Of a stretch of DNA of 20,298 nucleotides, positions 1-7,277 are shown piece by piece. The stretch comes from FEB-35 sp050263095 (GTDB lineage: Bacteria > Desulfobacterota > Deferrimicrobia > Deferrimicrobiales > Deferrimicrobiaceae). Location: the NCBI GenBank assembly GCA_050263095.1, contig JBLNEW010000091.1, forward strand, positions 1 through 20,298, in the 5' to 3' direction. Both the position numbers and the translations under genes were made by a program. Numbering within the stretch: the first letter of the stretch is position 1; the number at the start of each line of letters is the position of its first letter. Below the pieces are notes generated by a model. The model was not told the DNA's origin. It did no database searches and saw nothing but the letters and a program-made list of their open reading frames with translations.

Positions 1-12
1 CAGTGTTTAGGC

Positions 13-1047
13 ATGATTGAAATCGACGGGAGCCGGGGGGAAGGCGGCGGGCAGATCCTGCGGACGGCCCTTGCTCTTTCCTGCCTTAACCGGAAACCGT
101 TCCATATCGTGAATATCCGAAGGAACAGGAAAAAACCGGGGCTTCAGCCGCAGCATCTGACCGGAGTCCGGGCGGCGCAGGCCGTTTCAGGGGCAAAGGT
201 CGCCGGCGACAGCGCGGGATCCATGGAGCTTACGTTCATCCCCGGAGAAGTAAAGGCCGGGGAATTCTCTTTCGACGTCGGGACCGCCGGCTCCACCTTG
301 CTCGTTCTCCAGACGCTTCTCCCTCCCCTTTTCCTTGCGGAATCCGGGAGCCGGATAACGCTCTCCGGGGGTACGCATGTCCCCTTCAGCCCTTCTTTTG
401 ATTACGTATCCGATGTCTTCGCGCCGGTCCTTGCGAAGCTGGGGCTGGATGTCCGGCTTTCGATAGAATCGTACGGTTTCTACCCGCGCGGAGGCGGGAA
501 AATCCACGCCGAAATACGCCCTGCCGGAAAAATCCTTCCGTTGCGGAGCGTGAAACGCGGAAAACTTCTCGGGATCGCCGGGACCTCCGCTGTCGGCCGC
601 CTCCCCCGTTCGATCGCGGAACGCCAGAGCAGGGCGGCGGAGGATAAAATCGGTTCCGGCATAGCCGGCTCGGATGACCTGGTGCGCATCGACATTCTGG
701 ATGCGCAGACTCCAGGCCAGGGGACGTTCCTGTTCCTGCGCGCGGAGGCCGAGCATTCCGTTGCGGGATTCACATCCCTCGGCGCGATCGGCAAGCGCGC
801 CGAAGCGGTCGGAGAGGAAGCGGCGGCGGAACTGCTCGATTACGTATCGGCGGGATCGGCGATGGACGCGCACCTGCCCGACCAGATCGTGCCCTACCTG
901 TCCCTGTGCGGGAAGAAGTCGGAGTTCACGACCTCCCGCATCACGCAGCATCTACTGTCCAACCTTTGGGTGACCGGGCTTTTCCGGACCTTCACGCACA
1001 CTATCGAGGGCGAAATAGGGAAGCCGGGCAGGGTGACGATCAATTAG
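13..1047 (+). CDS. rtcA: RNA 3'-terminal phosphate cyclase
   Basis: A 344-residue protein, the normal length for RtcA, which uses ATP to convert an RNA 3'-phosphate into a 2',3'-cyclic phosphate through an enzyme-AMP intermediate on a histidine. Visible family marks are the N-terminal GSRGEGGGQILR (residues 6-17), KPGLQPQHLTG (41-51), GFYPRGGG (155-162) and the C-terminal TSRITQHLLSNLWV segment. His313 in that last segment sits where the adenylated histidine of the family lies. The ATG at 13 fits the family N-terminus, but only 12 bases precede it, so its ribosome-binding site and any rtcB or rtcR partner cannot be judged. It is the only plus-strand gene, and its 3' end overlaps the convergent KdpD-like gene by 8 bases. 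Identification is firm; the physiological role (RNA repair or processing) is known only in general for the family. Confidence 0.95.
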   Translation: MIEIDGSRGEGGGQILRTALALSCLNRKPFHIVNIRRNRKKPGLQPQHLTGVRAAQAVSGAKVAGDSAGSMELTFIPGEVKAGEFSFDVGTAGSTLLVLQTLLPPLFLAESGSRITLSGGTHVPFSPSFDYVSDVFAPVLAKLGLDVRLSIESYGFYPRGGGKIHAEIRPAGKILPLRSVKRGKLLGIAGTSAVGRLPRSIAERQSRAAEDKIGSGIAGSDDLVRIDILDAQTPGQGTFLFLRAEAEHSVAGFTSLGAIGKRAEAVGEEAAAELLDYVSAGSAMDAHLPDQIVPYLSLCGKKSEFTTSRITQHLLSNLWVTGLFRTFTHTIEGEIGKPGRVTIN

Positions 1048-2731
1048 GCAGGCCTGGGCGTGCGACCTGCGGAGCTTCCCAGTCCCGGACGGCGGCGAAG
1101 ACTTCCTGCGGGGTCCTGCACTTCCCAAGGTTCCGAACCAGCTCCCGGTTCCTGGACGCCCTGCTCACCTGCGCCAGGATCTGGATCTGCACCTCGGGAA
1201 CCTCCGCCGGGGACAGTATCAGAAAGACATGTTCGATCGGTTTCTCGGTCGATACGTCCGAAACCCCTTTCCGGGTCAATCCGATGGCGACGACCGGCCG
1301 GACAAGTCCCTCGATCCGGGCGTGGGGCAGGGCGACGCCTTCGTTCATAAAGGTGGATCCCTGCTCCTCGCGTTTCGCGATGCCGGCCAATACCAGGTTC
1401 AGGTCCTCCTCTCCGCGACCGGCCACCGCTGCCTCCGCCAGGGTCCGAAGGACCATATCCCTGTCCACCGGCTGGTCCCAGATCACGATCCGTTCGGTAG
1501 AGAGGAATCCGCTCAATGCCGGAGCGCCCGCAGAAACCGGAATGGACGGCTCGACGACTGTCGCTCTCGGCGCCTCTTCCGGCACCTTCAATGCGGAAGG
1601 CTCCTCCTTGCGGGTATCCAGAATCACCACCGTGAATCCCTTCGCTTCGTGGATCAGGCGTTCGACGGTGGTCTTCCTCCAGAGCATCTTCCAGAACGGT
1701 TTCGGTGTGGGCGTACCGACCACGATGGTTCCGACGCGGTACTCCTTCGCGAAACGCAGGATCGTTGCAGGGATGTCCTCCCCCTTGTAGGTGAAGACCG
1801 TCGCTCCCAGCTGCTTGGCAAGGGTAAGGGTGCCCGAAAGGATGCGCTGGGTATGGGCGTCGATCACGGTGGGCTCCTCGGACGGAGTCTGGACGTAGAC
1901 CGCGTACCAGTTCCGGTTGAGCTTTCCCGCCAATCGGGAAGCATAACGGAGCAGCATCTCGCTGTTGGGCCCGCGGGAGCTCAAGGCCACCATGATCTGG
2001 TCGGGAGCCGCCGCGATCTCCTCCTCCACGGCCTCCCTCCTTCGCAGGTCGATCTGGGACGCCATCTCCCGAAGAGCCAGCTCCCGCAGCTTCTCAAGGT
2101 TCGAGGTCTTGAAGAAATTGCTCATCGCCGTCCCGATCCGGTCCGCCTTGTAGATCTTCCCCTCCTTCAGGCGCTTCAGCAGGTCCTCGGTCGTAACGTC
2201 CACGTTCACGATCTGGTCCGCCTCCGCGACGACGTTGTCGGGCAGGCGTTCGCGAACCCTGACGTGGACGGCGCTCTCCACCGTATCGTAGAGGCTTTCC
2301 ATGTGCTGGATGTTCAGCGTGGTGATGACGTGGATCCCCGCGGCCAGGATATCCTGGATATCCTGGTACCGCTTCGCGTTCCCGCTTCCCGGAACGTTGG
2401 TGTGGGCAAGCTCGTCGACGAGGGCGACCTGGGGTTTGCGCGCCAGAACGGCGTCCACGTCCATTTCCTCCAGGGGAACTCCCCGGTATTCCGTCTTTCT
2501 GCGGGGGATCGCCTCAAGCCCCTCGGCGAGCTTCGCGATCTCGGCTCTGCCGTGGGTTTCCAGGTACCCGATCGCGACGTCGATCCCTTCCTCCCTGAGC
2601 CGGTGGCCTTCCAGCAGCATCTGGTAGGTCTTACCGACGCCGGGACAGTATCCGAGATAGATCTTGAGCCGCCCGCGATCGGCGCGGCGGATCATCCGGA
2701 GAAAGGAATCGGCTCGCTCTTCGAGCAGCAT
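1040..2731 (-). CDS. kdpD: KdpD-type sensor domain fused to PTS EIIA domain, without histidine kinase
   Basis: A 563-residue cytosolic protein. Residues about 20-230 are the KdpD N-terminal domain, with Walker A GYCPGVGKT (27-35) and Walker B ending in Asp106 (VALVDELAH). Residues about 245-372 form a universal-stress-type domain. A Pro/Glu/Ala-rich linker (about 375-408) leads to a type-2/nitrogen PTS EIIA domain (about 410-550). That domain has the active-site context EGVALPHARIE, with His470 as the expected phosphorylation site. The four membrane helices, GAF, HisKA and ATPase domains of classical KdpD (about 900 residues) are absent, so it cannot be a kinase. It is the last gene of the kdp operon, and its ATG lies 2 bases after the kdpC stop. 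In E. coli, unphosphorylated EIIA-Ntr binds KdpD and raises its kinase activity. Here the two partners are one chain, so a regulatory role in K+ uptake linked to PTS-Ntr is inferred. Confidence 0.9.
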   Translation of the reverse strand: MLLEERADSFLRMIRRADRGRLKIYLGYCPGVGKTYQMLLEGHRLREEGIDVAIGYLETHGRAEIAKLAEGLEAIPRRKTEYRGVPLEEMDVDAVLARKPQVALVDELAHTNVPGSGNAKRYQDIQDILAAGIHVITTLNIQHMESLYDTVESAVHVRVRERLPDNVVAEADQIVNVDVTTEDLLKRLKEGKIYKADRIGTAMSNFFKTSNLEKLRELALREMASQIDLRRREAVEEEIAAAPDQIMVALSSRGPNSEMLLRYASRLAGKLNRNWYAVYVQTPSEEPTVIDAHTQRILSGTLTLAKQLGATVFTYKGEDIPATILRFAKEYRVGTIVVGTPTPKPFWKMLWRKTTVERLIHEAKGFTVVILDTRKEEPSALKVPEEAPRATVVEPSIPVSAGAPALSGFLSTERIVIWDQPVDRDMVLRTLAEAAVAGRGEEDLNLVLAGIAKREEQGSTFMNEGVALPHARIEGLVRPVVAIGLTRKGVSDVSTEKPIEHVFLILSPAEVPEVQIQILAQVSRASRNRELVRNLGKCRTPQEVFAAVRDWEAPQVARPGLPN

Positions 2732-2733
2732 GG

Positions 2734-3315
2734 TTACATTTTACCGTCCAGGTCCAGATTGAGCATCACCACGTTCACCCGTGGTTCTCCCAATATCATA
2801 ATGGTCCGCCCCTCCGCATGGGCGGCGATCTTGCGAAGGACTTCCTCTCTGGACAGGCCCCGCGTTTTCGCCACCCGGCCCGCCTGGAGCATCGCGTTTT
2901 CAACGCTTATGTGGGGATCGAGGCCGCTCGCCGAGGAGGTCACCGCGTCCGCCGGCACCGGGGCATCCGGGGGCAGACCGTTTTCCACCCGGTAATCGGC
3001 GACCCGTTGCTGCACGGCCTCGATCAGCTTTTTCGACGTCGGTCCGAGGTTCGTGCCCGAGGATTTTGCCGCGTCATACCCCTGCCCCGCCGCGGAAGGG
3101 CGGGGATGGAAGTAGGCGGGGCCGGCGAATCCCTGGCCAAGAAGCGACGAGCCGACGACAATGCCGTTCACGGCGACCAGCGACCCGTTGGCCTGGTTAG
3201 GAAACACGCCTTGCGCGATCGCCCAGACGGCCAGCGGGTAGATGCCGCAGCACAGGACGACAAGGAGCAGCGTGACGATAAGCGACGTGCGGAATTCCGA
3301 GATCAGGTTCTTCAT
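2734..3315 (-). CDS. kdpC: Potassium-transporting ATPase subunit KdpC
   Basis: A 193-residue single-pass membrane subunit of the KdpFABC pump. KdpC stabilises the complex and promotes ATP binding by KdpB. One N-terminal membrane helix (about residues 11-34) is followed by a periplasmic domain with the family motifs VGSSLLGQ (54-61), FHPRPSAAGQGYD (69-81), SSGTNLGPTS (85-94) and SASGLDPHIS (128-137). The gene starts 13 bases after the kdpB stop with a strong GGAAGGAG ribosome-binding site. Its stop is 2 bases before the KdpD-EIIA start, which suggests translational coupling. Length and motifs are normal. Confidence 0.97.
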   Translation of the reverse strand: MKNLISEFRTSLIVTLLLVVLCCGIYPLAVWAIAQGVFPNQANGSLVAVNGIVVGSSLLGQGFAGPAYFHPRPSAAGQGYDAAKSSGTNLGPTSKKLIEAVQQRVADYRVENGLPPDAPVPADAVTSSASGLDPHISVENAMLQAGRVAKTRGLSREEVLRKIAAHAEGRTIMILGEPRVNVVMLNLDLDGKM

Positions 3316-3328
3316 TGGGACTCCTTCC

Positions 3329-5350
3329 TTACGCCAGATGGAGCGCGTTCACCGCCAGGTCGATGAGCTTGATCCCGGGAAACGGAAGCGCGACGCCTCC
3401 CAGCCCGTAAATCAACAGATTGCGGCGCAGAAGCGCCCCCGCGCCCAGCGGCCGGAAACGGACCCCTTTCAGGGCCAAAGGAATGAGCGCGACGATGATG
3501 AGGGCGTTGAAGACGACCGCGCTCAGGATAGCGCTCTGGGGAGAGGCAAGCCGCATGATGTTCAACGGCCCGATCACCGGGAACACCCCGATCAGCATGG
3601 CCGGCAGGATCGCGAAATACTTGGCCGCGTCGTTGGCGATGCTGAACGTGGTGAGCGCCCCCCTGGTCATTAGCATCTGCTTGCCGATTTCAACGATCTC
3701 GATGAGCTTGGTGGGATTGGAATCCAGGTCCACCATGTTGCCAGCCTCCTTGGCGGCCTGGGTTCCCGTATTCATCGCCACCCCCACGTCGGCCTGGGCC
3801 AGCGCCGGCGCGTCGTTGGTGCCGTCTCCCGTCATGGCGACCAGGTATCCGGCCGCCTGTTCCTTCCGGATGAGGGCCAGCTTGTGCTCCGGCTTCGCCT
3901 CCGCCAGGAAGTCGTCCACTCCGGCCTCCCGCGCGATCGCGGCCGCCGTGAGCGGGTTGTCGCCGGTGATCATGACGGTCTTGATCCCCATCGCCCGGAA
4001 GCGCTCGAACCGGTCGCTTAACCCCCCCTTGACGATGTCCTTCAGGTGGATCACCCCAAGGACCCGGCGGCCTTCCGCCACGACGAGCGGGGTGCCTCCC
4101 TGGAAAGAAACGCGAATCACCGCATCTTCGATCATCTGGGGAAACTTTCCGCCGACGAAGTTCTTGACGGCGTCGGCCGCCCCCTTGCGGATCCTCCTTC
4201 CGTCGAAGTCTACGCCGCTCATCCGCGTCTGCGCCGAGAAGGGGAGAAAACGGGCATGGGGCATCTCGGAAAGGGTCCGGCCCCTCAAGCCGAATTTCTT
4301 CGCCAGCACGACGATGCTGCGGCCTTCCGGCGTCTCGTCGGCCAGGGAAGCGAGCTGTGCGGCGTCCGCCAGCTCCTCGACCGTAACGGATTCCGCCGGG
4401 AGGTATTCCGTCGCTTGCCGGTCGCCGAGGGTGATCGTACCGGTCTTGTCCAAAAGCAGAACGTTGACGTCTCCCGCCGCCTCCACCGCGCGTCCGCTCA
4501 TGGCGAGCACGTTCTTCTGGACCAGGCGATCGATGCCGGCGATCCCGATGGCGGACAGGAGCCCGCCGATGGTCGTGGGGATGAGGCAAACAAGCAGGGC
4601 GATAAGGACGGTGACGGACAAGGGCACGCCCGAATAGGCACCGAAAAATTTCAGCGTCATCACGACCACCAGGAAGATGATCGTCAGCCCGGAGAGGAGG
4701 ATCGTCAAGGCGATCTCGTTCGGCGTCTTCTGGCGCCTCGCTCCCTCCACCAGCAGAATCATGCGGTCCAGGAAGCTCTCCCCCGGGTTCGCGGAGATGC
4801 GGACCTTGATCCGGTCCGACAGTACGCGTGTGCCTCCCGTGACGGAGCTGCGGTCGCCCCCCGCCTCGCGGATCACCGGGGCCGACTCCCCCGTGATGGC
4901 GGACTCGTCCACGGAGGCGATCCCCTCTATCACCTCCCCGTCTCCGGGGATCAGCTCCCCCGCGGAGACGATCACGACGTCCTCCTTCCGGAGCTGCTCG
5001 GCGGGCACCGATTCCGGCGAGCCGTCCTTCCCGAGCCGGTTCGCCATCGTCTGGGTGCGCATCTTCCGAAGTTCGTCGGCTTGCGCCTTTCCCCTTCCTT
5101 CGGCCATTGCCTCGGCGAAGTTCGCGAACAGCACGGTGAACCACAGCCATGCCGCCACCTGGAGGCTGAACCCAAGCGGTTCGCCGGCGGGTCGGAAAAA
5201 GAGTCCGACGGTCGTTAAGAATGCCCCCACTTCGGTCACGAAGATTACGGGATTCCTCATCAGGGTTCGCGGGTGCAGCTTCGGAAACGAAGCGAGAACC
5301 GCCCGCCGGATGATCTCTTTATCGAACAGCGAATGTTTTTTCGCGGCCAT
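3329..5350 (-). CDS. kdpB: Potassium-transporting P-type ATPase subunit KdpB
   Basis: A 673-residue catalytic subunit of the Kdp pump; it hydrolyses ATP and drives K+ translocation through KdpA. The P-type ATPase signatures are intact: TGES of the actuator domain (153-156), the phosphorylation site DKTGT with Asp301, and the hinge motif TGDGTNDAPA (507-516). The TGES serine, whose phosphorylation inhibits the E. coli pump, is present (Ser156). Membrane helices are visible near residues 35-80, 215-275 and in the C-terminal quarter. It lies between kdpA (15-base gap) and kdpC (13-base gap) in canonical order. A long minus-strand frame (3690-5150) inside it is a codon-bias shadow. Confidence 0.98.
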   Translation of the reverse strand: MAAKKHSLFDKEIIRRAVLASFPKLHPRTLMRNPVIFVTEVGAFLTTVGLFFRPAGEPLGFSLQVAAWLWFTVLFANFAEAMAEGRGKAQADELRKMRTQTMANRLGKDGSPESVPAEQLRKEDVVIVSAGELIPGDGEVIEGIASVDESAITGESAPVIREAGGDRSSVTGGTRVLSDRIKVRISANPGESFLDRMILLVEGARRQKTPNEIALTILLSGLTIIFLVVVMTLKFFGAYSGVPLSVTVLIALLVCLIPTTIGGLLSAIGIAGIDRLVQKNVLAMSGRAVEAAGDVNVLLLDKTGTITLGDRQATEYLPAESVTVEELADAAQLASLADETPEGRSIVVLAKKFGLRGRTLSEMPHARFLPFSAQTRMSGVDFDGRRIRKGAADAVKNFVGGKFPQMIEDAVIRVSFQGGTPLVVAEGRRVLGVIHLKDIVKGGLSDRFERFRAMGIKTVMITGDNPLTAAAIAREAGVDDFLAEAKPEHKLALIRKEQAAGYLVAMTGDGTNDAPALAQADVGVAMNTGTQAAKEAGNMVDLDSNPTKLIEIVEIGKQMLMTRGALTTFSIANDAAKYFAILPAMLIGVFPVIGPLNIMRLASPQSAILSAVVFNALIIVALIPLALKGVRFRPLGAGALLRRNLLIYGLGGVALPFPGIKLIDLAVNALHLA

Positions 5351-5365
5351 GGATTCGGTTCCTCT

Positions 5366-7090
5366 CTAGAAGACGACGTTGGAATGGACCATCAGGAAGT
5401 GCTCGACGATGGGCCCCAGGGAGAGGGCGGGGAAGAACGACAGCAGGCCGACGATGAGGACCGTGCCCACCAGCAGAAGGGCGAACATCACGCCCGAGAC
5501 CGGGAAGCTTCCGCCGCTTTCCGGGACGATCCTCTTCTTCGCCAGGTTCCCGGCCAGTGCGAGGACCGGCACGATGAAGAAGAACCGCCCGATCAGCATC
5601 GCCAGCCCAAGCGTCGTGTTGTACCAACAGGTGTTGGCGGCGAGTCCCGCGAAGGCGCTACCGTTGTTGCCCGTGCCGGAGGAAAACGCGTACAGGATCT
5701 CGCTGAAGCCGTGCGGGCCCGCGTTGTTCAGGCCGGCAAGACCCCATTGTCTGACGACCGCCCACGCCGTGAACCCCATGATGTCGAAAATGAGGATCAG
5801 CACGGCCAGCGCGCTCACCTTCACGTCGTACGATTCGATCTTCTTTCCGAGGTATTCCGGCGTGCGGCCCACCATCAGCCCCGCCAGGAACACGGTCAGC
5901 ACCACGAACACTAGCATCCCGTACAGGCCCGCGCCCACCCCGCCGAAGACCACCTCTCCCAGCTGCATGTTGACCAGCGGGACGAGCCCCCCGAGCGGCG
6001 TGAAGGAGTCGTGCATCGAGTTCACCGCCCCGCAGGAGGCGTCCGTGGTCACGGTGGCGAACAGGGCGGAATCGAAGATCCCGAACCGGACCTCCTTCCC
6101 CTCCATGTTCCCCCAGGCGGGATTCACGCCCAGCGCGTGGAGCCTGGGATTCCCCGCGCTTTCCGCCCACCAGCAGGAAAGGACTCCCGCCAGGAACAGG
6201 ACGGCCATCGCCCCCCACACCGCCCAGCCGTGGCGCTGGTTCTTCACCATCCGTCCGAGGTAATAGGTGAGCCCGCTGGGGATCAGGAAGATCGAGAGGA
6301 TTTGAATGAAGTTGGACAGAGGCGTCGGGTTCTCGTACGGATGCGCGGCGTTGGCGTTCGCGTACCCCCCCCCGTTGGTTCCGAGCATCTTGATCGCCAC
6401 CTGCGAAGCCATCGGGCCCTGCACGATGGTCTGGACCTCCACGATCGCCGGCTCCACGAGCTTGGCGCTCTCATACGGCTTGAAGTTCTGGATCATCCCC
6501 TGGGAGACCAGGAAGACCGCGTAGAGAAGGCAGATGGGGAGCAGCACGTAGAGGTGGACCCGGACCAGGTCCGACCAGAAGTTTCCGATCGTTTTTGCCG
6601 TATGCCGCGCGATTCCGCGCGCGAGCGCCGCGGCCACCGCGATGCCTGAAGCGGCCGAGGCGAAGTTGTGGAAGGCTAGCGCCACCATCTGGGAGAAATA
6701 CGACAACGTCGACTCTCCCCCGTAGCTTTGCCAGTTCGTGTTCGTGGTGAAGCTCACCGCAGTGTTGAATGCCAGGTGCTCGCTCACCGGACCGAATTTC
6801 TGCGGGTTGAGGGGCAGCAGGTGCTGCAGGCGCAGGACCGCATAGGTGAAGACGACGCCGACCAAACCGAACGCCAGCAGGGATAACGTGTACCGCTTCC
6901 AGTCCTGTTCCTCTTTCGGGTCGATCCGCAGGAACCGGTATACGAGCCTCTCTACGGGTTTAAGAACCGGATCGAGGAACGTCTTCCCCGCCGCATCCAG
7001 GGCCCGGTGAAGATGGATGCCCATCGGCTTGGTAAGGGCAAGGAGAATTCCCAGAAAAAGCCCGAGTTGAATCCAGCCGAATCGATCCAT
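5366..7090 (-). CDS. kdpA: Potassium-transporting ATPase subunit KdpA
   Basis: A 574-residue channel-like subunit that selects and binds K+ in the membrane. Four pore-loop segments typical of KdpA can be read: TTNTNWQSYGGES (115-127), LGTNGGGYANANAAHPYENP (236-255), TTDASCGAVNSMHDSFTPLG (348-367) and SSGTGNNGSAFAGL (470-483). About ten hydrophobic helices surround them. Length is normal for the family (about 560-600). The start follows the kdpF stop by 15 bases and has an AAAGAGG-type ribosome-binding site. Subunit order F-A-B-C matches other kdp operons. Confidence 0.98.
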   Translation of the reverse strand: MDRFGWIQLGLFLGILLALTKPMGIHLHRALDAAGKTFLDPVLKPVERLVYRFLRIDPKEEQDWKRYTLSLLAFGLVGVVFTYAVLRLQHLLPLNPQKFGPVSEHLAFNTAVSFTTNTNWQSYGGESTLSYFSQMVALAFHNFASAASGIAVAAALARGIARHTAKTIGNFWSDLVRVHLYVLLPICLLYAVFLVSQGMIQNFKPYESAKLVEPAIVEVQTIVQGPMASQVAIKMLGTNGGGYANANAAHPYENPTPLSNFIQILSIFLIPSGLTYYLGRMVKNQRHGWAVWGAMAVLFLAGVLSCWWAESAGNPRLHALGVNPAWGNMEGKEVRFGIFDSALFATVTTDASCGAVNSMHDSFTPLGGLVPLVNMQLGEVVFGGVGAGLYGMLVFVVLTVFLAGLMVGRTPEYLGKKIESYDVKVSALAVLILIFDIMGFTAWAVVRQWGLAGLNNAGPHGFSEILYAFSSGTGNNGSAFAGLAANTCWYNTTLGLAMLIGRFFFIVPVLALAGNLAKKRIVPESGGSFPVSGVMFALLLVGTVLIVGLLSFFPALSLGPIVEHFLMVHSNVVF

Positions 7091-7105
7091 GGGACGGCCT
7101 CTTTC

Positions 7106-7189
7106 CTAGAATTTCTCGGGTTTGATGACCGAGACGAAGAGATACGCGATCAACAGGACGCCGACGATGCCGACAAGGATGTCCATCAT
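7106..7189 (-). CDS. kdpF: KdpF, small stabilising subunit of the Kdp pump
   Basis: A 27-codon gene that falls below usual length cut-offs. The peptide starts MMDILVGIVGVLLIAYL and ends KPEKF. One hydrophobic helix followed by a short basic/acidic tail is the KdpF pattern (YL-x2-SV-IKPEKF is the typical ending). KdpF is a single-helix subunit that stabilises KdpABC. There are two consecutive in-frame ATG codons (7189 and 7186), and I give the first. A GGAAAGGA ribosome-binding site lies inside the end of the preceding small gene. It sits directly before kdpA, as expected. Confidence 0.92.
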   Translation of the reverse strand: MMDILVGIVGVLLIAYLFVSVIKPEKF

Positions 7190-7193
7190 GGAT

Positions 7194-7277
7194 TTACATC
7201 CTTTCCAGGGATTTCGAGAACAGCCAGCACAGGCCGAATGCAACTGCGAGGACGATCAGGTAAATGGCGTCGATCAT
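7194..7277 (-). CDS. 27-residue single-helix membrane peptide preceding kdpF
   Basis: A second tiny gene, starting MIDAIYLIVLAVAFGLCWLF and ending in a short charged tail (SKSLERM). It is one hydrophobic helix with a basic C-terminus. Its ATG overlaps the TGA of the histidine kinase gene in an ATGA arrangement (7274-7277), so translation is probably coupled. Its own end (GAAAGGATGTAA) supplies the ribosome-binding site of kdpF 4 bases further on. From memory, short ORFs of this type precede kdpF in other bacteria too, but I know of no assigned function. It might be a second small pump subunit or a leader peptide. Support comes from start/stop packing and membrane character; homology was not searched. 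Confidence 0.7.
   Translation of the reverse strand: MIDAIYLIVLAVAFGLCWLFSKSLERM

Noticed and set aside
1229..2995. Long plus-strand open frame opposite the KdpD-EIIA and kdpC genes
   Set aside because: It is antisense to well-recognised domains, has no ribosome-binding site and has unnatural Arg/Asp/Gly composition; it results from high-GC codon bias.
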